Assembly (NCBI GenBank): GCA_002811675.1
Contig: PDIM01010328.1
Location: 219,202-283,201 of the forward strand
Length of the DNA stretch: 64,000 nt
Origin: Ichthyosporea sp. XGB-2017a
Lineage: Eukaryota > Opisthokonta > Ichthyosporea
Reading direction: 5' to 3'
Part shown: in pieces, positions 58,952 to 64,000 of the stretch
Position numbering within the stretch: the stretch's first letter is position 1
Layout of the letters: every line of letters begins with the position of its first letter
Notes under the pieces: model-generated
Database searches by the model: none
The model's input: the letters and a program-made list of their open reading frames with translations, nothing else
Told to the model about the DNA's origin: nothing
Translations under genes and position numbers: made by a program

Positions 58952-61900
58952 TTAAGAAAGCCAGTAAGTTTCCATATCTACTGATCCAGTGCTCATTAAT
59001 GGACCTGCTGGATGGAACTCAAACTTGTTTTTCGAATCATGCAATTCTGCTAGCTCCTTGGTTTTCTCAGACACCCGAATTTTTCCCGCCGCCCCTGCCA
59101 TTTCTATCCGTAATGCAGTCGACATAACATTTCCCAGAACAAAGAATCTCGGAAGACGAGCACCACATATCCCTGCCAGGGCCCCAGCTGTTGATATACC
59201 AATTCTGCAACTCAAATCAAGGCTCACATTGTCCAAGTAGATTTTACGCAGAGATGGCTGTATTTTAGATCCGAAGTCACACAAGTTAAAGGCGTGCTTA
59301 TCTCCACATGTCTCAGGTAGACCAGAGGCGATCATGTAGACATCACCTGTAGTCTCAAGAGACACAAAAGAAGTATCATCCCCCATTAAATCGTATATCA
59401 AATGGTCTATCTGAATAAGTAGCTTGGCTGTATGTGCAGGGGCAAGCGATTCTATTCTCTTTGAGAACTTTACAATGTCCAAAACAAGAACGGATGCTAA
59501 CGGATATGAACGTGCTTCCCACGACTGTCCAGTCTTCAAAACACGGAGCACGGGTTTTGGTATTGTACTTGATAAAAAATTGTCTACCTCTTCTCTTTTA
59601 CTCTGAAGTTCATTTTCTTTAGTTTCCACTTTACTTTTCAGCTCATTGGAGTATTTTTCCATCATGCTTATTAGCTTGTCAAAGACTCTGTCCACTTTAG
59701 GTGCCTTTTCTTTCATTAAAGCTAAAATACTTTTCATATGTGGGCGAAGATATTGATCAGGATCCCAACATTTCAATACAATTTCCTTCAATATCTTTTG
59801 AACCCCGGAAGAAGACTTGAAGGGCAAAGGCCTCAGTCCACCGTTTTCGATACCATCAAGTACTAGGTTAATATCCAACTCCAGGTCTTCATAAGGCTCC
59901 TCACCAGACTGTATATAATTAGCTACTATTCCATAGCTGTAGACGTCCCCAGGCAAAGTTGCCGAAGGGGTAGAACGTGACTGGTACTTCATGGACGAAA
60001 GCAGTTCCGGTGCGACCCATAGCTGTTTGAATTTCATATCATATGCATGCTTTTCATTATTTTCGAAAGATATGTCATCAGTTTCCCCGTCTTTAAAAGG
60101 CGCAAGGCCAAATCCCGTGATCGAAAGTCCCCATCTACTATTAATAAGGCATTTAGAAGAACGCAAATTACCATGCGGGCCATACTTGGTATGTAAATAG
60201 GACAGCCCGTTGGCTAAATCAAGACACCAAGAGGTTTTAAACATCCCATCCACCCCAGTTTCTTTCCAGTCTTGCATAACATCAGTAAGACTGCCTTTTG
60301 ACGAAAACTGTGTGACTATACAAATATTCGGGCTTTGAATACAAACACCTATAAGAGGATTCAGATTGGGGTGCCTTAACTTGAAAACTTTATGCAAGTC
60401 TTCCCTTAATGGTCGGCTGGATAAATCAATGAATTGTTTTCTAAGAAACGTAAGAAGCACCACTATGCCATTGTAGTCGCCTGCTGCCAAGTCACGGCCA
60501 TGTACATGCAAACGGTACATGCTACTGGAATTCGATACGTGAGACAACTCACTCTTCATTGTCCATTTGCTTTTTGTTTCTGTAGCTTCGCAGCTTTCTT
60601 CAGTATCCCGACCATCTTTTATAATGACAATGCTATCAAAGGGAATCAACCATGGCGCGGTCTTCAACTCTTCCATTCTTTTATAAGGCATATACCACCA
60701 GAAATATACCACTAACACAATTGCTAGGAAGACAACGGCAGCTGCAAAGGACACAAAGAGAACCTGCCTACTGTCAAGCAAGGGTGAATCGTCAACACAA
60801 ATTAAATTAGTCCCAGAGAATGTTTCAAAATGCTCATCAGAATCACATGACGAAACTATCACGTCTTGGGAAAACTCTTCTCCAAATACAAAATTTTCTG
60901 CAGTGGTGGTTGTGGTCGAGACCCTATAGGTGCCAGGCCCTGGCGCCGCAATGAAAAATGAAACAAGAATTCTTCCTGAAGCATCGGGGGTGAAAATATT
61001 GCCACGATTAGATAGCTCTGCTGTTCCATTCACATTAAATGAGACACGTATTTCCGCCGCTTTAACGGTAGCGTTGAACACATTCTGAACAACAAGAGAG
61101 ACTGATTTTGTCTCCCCAATTTTGACTGAGGTAAAAGCTGATTCAACCTTGTACTTTCTAGGTGGGGATGAAAATTGGTCCCCACCTTGCGAAGATGTAT
61201 TATTAGCAAACGTATTAGATGCCAAAATGGATGCAATTAATGGATTTGTTTCGGAATTTTCTCTACTTTCTGCATTTCGTGTAGTAGTTGGGTCTTGCTG
61301 TGGCACATCGCTAAAGTAAATGGAAGACCCAACCTTGGCAGTGTTATTGACAAATTGGTTGCCTGTTAAACTAGTCTGATTATTTGCACGTATCCACAAA
61401 TCCAAAGCCCCACCAAGTCCTGCAGTGTTGCTATGAAATACACTGTTCTTAATGTTCAATATTCCAGGCGTCTGAAAAGGCAGCCAGAGTGAAGTAAAGC
61501 TCAAAGCTCCTCCATGAGTTAGAGCGTGGAGGTTGTTGCGATTGCCTACAAATCTTGAATCTTCTATAGTCAGGGTTGATGCAACAGAAAATATTGCCCC
61601 TCCATAGTTATTACTTGAGCTGGAAGAAATCGAATTATTGTGAAAGGTTGTATTTTTAATAAAAACCACTGGCATGTCAGTAAAGAAGGGGAGAAGAAAA
61701 CTTTGACCATTCACATACATAGCACCCCCTTGAACTGCGCGACAACTGTCCACTTCAGAATCTTGCAAATTCAGGGATGCACTTTTCGTCACTAAAATTC
61801 CTCCACCATACAAAGGAGAAAAACAATTCTGGATTTTGACTCTTGAAAGATCTACTTTACTTGCCCCATCACAGGCAACAGCTCCTCCCGAATAGCCGGA

Positions 61901-63514
61901 AGTACCACCTACTATTGTGGTGTCTTTGATTTGTGCATTACAAAATGCTGTAATGAAAATGCAGCCAATACCCCCCTGTGATGTCCCAACTATCCTAGAA
62001 TTTGTCACAACAAGAATGGCGCTGGTTGGAATTGGGGATTTTCTTGTCGCCCAGATTAGTCCACCGTCCTGACTTGCTATATTGCTCGTAAATGTGGAAT
62101 TGTCGATGGTGATCACGCCGGTGGTGCTTGAACTTAGCAATCCCCCACTAAGATACGAACGGCATTGCTGTCCAACTGAATTTTTCATATCCATACTCGC
62201 AGCATTCTCCACACGAATACAACCTCCGTCAAGGACCGCCAGACCCGAAAACAAAGTTACATTGTTTAAGTTCAGCTTTGCGTTATCCTTTGCTGCTAAA
62301 TGACCCCCGACACTAGCACTTGAGCTATTAAAGAGAAGGTGGTTCCCATGGAACTGAGAAGAATCCTTACTATAGCCTATACCACCGGTATTTGAACTAG
62401 AGTTAACAATGGTTGAACTTTCCATAGTTAAGACCGCAGTGTCACCCAATTGAAATACACCCCCCTTTTCAAAGCTAGAGCAATTGTTGAATGTTGAGTC
62501 TCTTACAGTGACAGCAGTTGCTCCCGACATTTCAAACACTCCCGCATCATCTCCTGAACGCATATTCTTAAAATGACTGGATGATACGGTTACCGCTCCT
62601 GTAGTTTCAATATTTGCCCAGCCTCCATCCCCAGTAGCTGTCAAGTCGCTAAATTTAGAACCTGTTACCGTCAATTGGGTTGAGCCCTCTACGTTAAACA
62701 AACTTCCGTCCCCCGCCCCTTGAATATCAAAAAAATCCGAACTAGATACTGTGACTACCCCCCCGATTGGTGCACGAACAAATGCAACTGATTTTGAACT
62801 CAAGGCCTTAAGATTATATGCATAAATTGAATTGAAAGTCAAAGTTGAGGCTGCAGCCATTTCAAACATTCCCAAAGCGGTTGATGTTGATTCAATATTG
62901 CAATTTGTAAAAGTACACTGCTCAAAAGTTATTTTAGGAGTCCCTCCAATGTTTGCAATACCGTCTTTCAAGCAATCCTTGAATGTAAATCCTTTGAAGC
63001 TAAAAGTTGTCCCTGAAGAGGGGGTTCCTGAGAATTTCAGTGCCCTCAAGCCTGATGTTGAACACACAATGAAAGTCGTTGCATTTGTCCCCGATGATGT
63101 AATATCAATCTTGAAGTTATTATTGTTCAAACCAGTGAAATCAATCCCATTATTTGAAGAAGGTGTCTCATTGGGATTATATGTTCCTGGAGCAACATTA
63201 ATCAGTACGTCCTGCCCTGCACCAGCCGCCGCCGCTGTAGCTTGCTGGATGGTTTTGAATGGATCCCCAGAAGTTCCCGTGCCCGCGTTGGTATTCGCAC
63301 TTGATACATGAAGAGTTTGCAATGCATCAACACCCCAAAATCCTTTCGGACTTTCCCCATATGATGGCAATACCCACGAAGCCCCTGTGCGGTCAACACT
63401 ATTGCTACTGAAATGATCAGAAATGTGCCCAAGAGGAGAAGAAGTAAGAATAAAGATAGTGACATAACCGTACACCATGAACCACTTCCACCACCACCAC
63501 CACCACGACAACAT
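58952..63514 (-). CDS. Receptor-type nucleotide cyclase with beta-helix ectodomain
   Basis: Single exon, 1520 aa; the codon at 63547 is TTG, the first ATG is 63514. The N-terminus is MLSWWWWWWKWFMVYG followed by a hydrophobic stretch (signal or anchor). The ectodomain (about 60-800) is a right-handed beta-helix with GGAI/FxxN repeats (YGGGILV, VQGGAMYV, YGGAIF, FHSNTAGLGGALDLW), as in chlamydial Pmp proteins and many protist surface proteins. One transmembrane helix lies near 918-945. A kinase-homology domain follows with HGNLRSSKCLI in place of HRD and ITGFGLAPF in place of DFG, so it is a pseudokinase as in receptor guanylyl cyclases. Then come a coiled coil (YSNELKSKVETKENELQSK) and a class III cyclase domain (about 1335-1518). 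Both metal-binding aspartates are present (LVLDIVKFS, TGDVYM), but the catalytic Asn is Ser (STALR). Confidence 0.92.
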   Translation of the reverse strand: MLSWWWWWWKWFMVYGYVTIFILTSSPLGHISDHFSSNSVDRTGASWVLPSYGESPKGFWGVDALQTLHVSSANTNAGTGTSGDPFKTIQQATAAAAGAGQDVLINVAPGTYNPNETPSSNNGIDFTGLNNNNFKIDITSSGTNATTFIVCSTSGLRALKFSGTPSSGTTFSFKGFTFKDCLKDGIANIGGTPKITFEQCTFTNCNIESTSTALGMFEMAAASTLTFNSIYAYNLKALSSKSVAFVRAPIGGVVTVSSSDFFDIQGAGDGSLFNVEGSTQLTVTGSKFSDLTATGDGGWANIETTGAVTVSSSHFKNMRSGDDAGVFEMSGATAVTVRDSTFNNCSSFEKGGVFQLGDTAVLTMESSTIVNSSSNTGGIGYSKDSSQFHGNHLLFNSSSASVGGHLAAKDNAKLNLNNVTLFSGLAVLDGGCIRVENAASMDMKNSVGQQCRSYLSGGLLSSSTTGVITIDNSTFTSNIASQDGGLIWATRKSPIPTSAILVVTNSRIVGTSQGGIGCIFITAFCNAQIKDTTIVGGTSGYSGGAVACDGASKVDLSRVKIQNCFSPLYGGGILVTKSASLNLQDSEVDSCRAVQGGAMYVNGQSFLLPFFTDMPVVFIKNTTFHNNSISSSSSNNYGGAIFSVASTLTIEDSRFVGNRNNLHALTHGGALSFTSLWLPFQTPGILNIKNSVFHSNTAGLGGALDLWIRANNQTSLTGNQFVNNTAKVGSSIYFSDVPQQDPTTTRNAESRENSETNPLIASILASNTFANNTSSQGGDQFSSPPRKYKVESAFTSVKIGETKSVSLVVQNVFNATVKAAEIRVSFNVNGTAELSNRGNIFTPDASGRILVSFFIAAPGPGTYRVSTTTTTAENFVFGEEFSQDVIVSSCDSDEHFETFSGTNLICVDDSPLLDSRQVLFVSFAAAVVFLAIVLVVYFWWYMPYKRMEELKTAPWLIPFDSIVIIKDGRDTEESCEATETKSKWTMKSELSHVSNSSSMYRLHVHGRDLAAGDYNGIVVLLTFLRKQFIDLSSRPLREDLHKVFKLRHPNLNPLIGVCIQSPNICIVTQFSSKGSLTDVMQDWKETGVDGMFKTSWCLDLANGLSYLHTKYGPHGNLRSSKCLINSRWGLSITGFGLAPFKDGETDDISFENNEKHAYDMKFKQLWVAPELLSSMKYQSRSTPSATLPGDVYSYGIVANYIQSGEEPYEDLELDINLVLDGIENGGLRPLPFKSSSGVQKILKEIVLKCWDPDQYLRPHMKSILALMKEKAPKVDRVFDKLISMMEKYSNELKSKVETKENELQSKREEVDNFLSSTIPKPVLRVLKTGQSWEARSYPLASVLVLDIVKFSKRIESLAPAHTAKLLIQIDHLIYDLMGDDTSFVSLETTGDVYMIASGLPETCGDKHAFNLCDFGSKIQPSLRKIYLDNVSLDLSCRIGISTAGALAGICGARLPRFFVLGNVMSTALRIEMAGAAGKIRVSEKTKELAELHDSKNKFEFHPAGPLMSTGSVDMETYWLS

Positions 63515-64000
63515 GATGCCGCTTCTAACCAGAGAGTACAGTGCCAAAGACTTTCCCTTTGCAGTTCTTCTTTGCTGATTTCTTCCTATATCTCTTAGTC
63601 TTCCCTCTATAAGTCTCTTATATATTTATATATCTTCCGGCTGCATTAAAACTAAAATACAGTATATTATTATATTTACAATATTTAGTTCATAAAATAG
63701 AAATAGCAAAATTATATTTATAATTTATTGATTTAATTCCCAATTACCGTATTTGGTTATATTGAAAAAACACCAATTAAAAAAACAAAAAAAAACAAAA
63801 TTATACATAAATTGACCACGTGGATGATTGAATCCGATGATCATCAATGAATTTGTATGAAAAAACTAAATGAAAACAAGGATTACTATAGGTTTATAAT
63901 GAAAATTTTGATCACGTGCATTACAAAATTAAACTCCCACAAGGTTTTTTTTTTTTTTTTGCAGGTTGTTCTTTTAAATACATAAACTTTTTTTTTTTTT
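63515..64000. other. AT-rich end of window
   Basis: Very AT-rich sequence with A and T runs; presumably the promoter of the cyclase gene near its left end. No gene seen. Confidence 0.5.

Noticed and set aside
62832-63311. Plus-strand frame of 159 codons
   Set aside because: Antisense of the repetitive beta-helix region of the cyclase receptor.

Overview
This window is nuclear DNA of a unicellular eukaryote. The genes are short-spaced and mostly intron-poor. The introns I could place by joining homologous reading frames are small (about 65 to 300 bp, with one of 728 bp) and have GT...AG ends. TAA, TAG and TGA are all used as stops, so the standard code fits. The gene set is typically eukaryotic: NUP88, BRX1, RPS25, PRPF18, SPCS1, HSPA14, BLOC1S2, DGAT1, a p24 cargo receptor and a receptor-type cyclase. 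Profilin-4 and TBC1D32/Broad-minded homologues point to a lineage with cilia or flagella at some stage. I cannot name the species. Three runs of N (4473-4572, 35126-35200, 47370-48273) show that this is a scaffold of contigs.

Left part (1-35.1 kb): a hypothetical gene, an LRR protein, an AAAP amino-acid transporter, an LCLAT1-type acyltransferase, a Maf pyrophosphatase, NUP88, a small unknown ORF, BRX1, a p24 protein, profilin-4 head-to-head with TBC1D32, an unknown membrane protein, an HMCES/SRAP DNA-protein crosslink sensor with two PIP boxes, a myristoylated DUSP22-like phosphatase, a FUSC-type transporter, a RING-TRAF-LysM fusion, a DUF455 ferritin-like protein, an interrupted ORF, and a partial gene cut by the second gap. 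Spacers here are mixed-sequence DNA with few long homopolymers. One spacer of about 2.2 kb (30.4-32.6 kb) appears empty.

Right part (35.2-64 kb): DGAT1, a very unusual histone H2A-like gene with long charged insertions, a GAF-GAF cyclic-nucleotide phosphodiesterase, BLOC1S2, RPS25, a Numb-associated-type kinase, PRPF18, a large PH-ankyrin protein, HSPA14, SPCS1, and a beta-helix/transmembrane/kinase-homology/cyclase receptor. Spacers here are rich in long A and T runs, a marked change in style that starts at the 35 kb gap. Each contig that begins right of a gap starts with a sequence present a second time in the window, so part of the layout may be an assembly product.

Functional themes: cyclic-nucleotide signalling (the cyclase receptor and the GAF-PDE), ER lipid synthesis and secretion (DGAT1, LCLAT1, p24, SPCS1), ribosome biogenesis and co-translational folding (BRX1, RPS25, HSPA14), and cilium-associated genes (PFN4, TBC1D32). 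I see no operons, viruses, CRISPR arrays, tRNA or rRNA genes.
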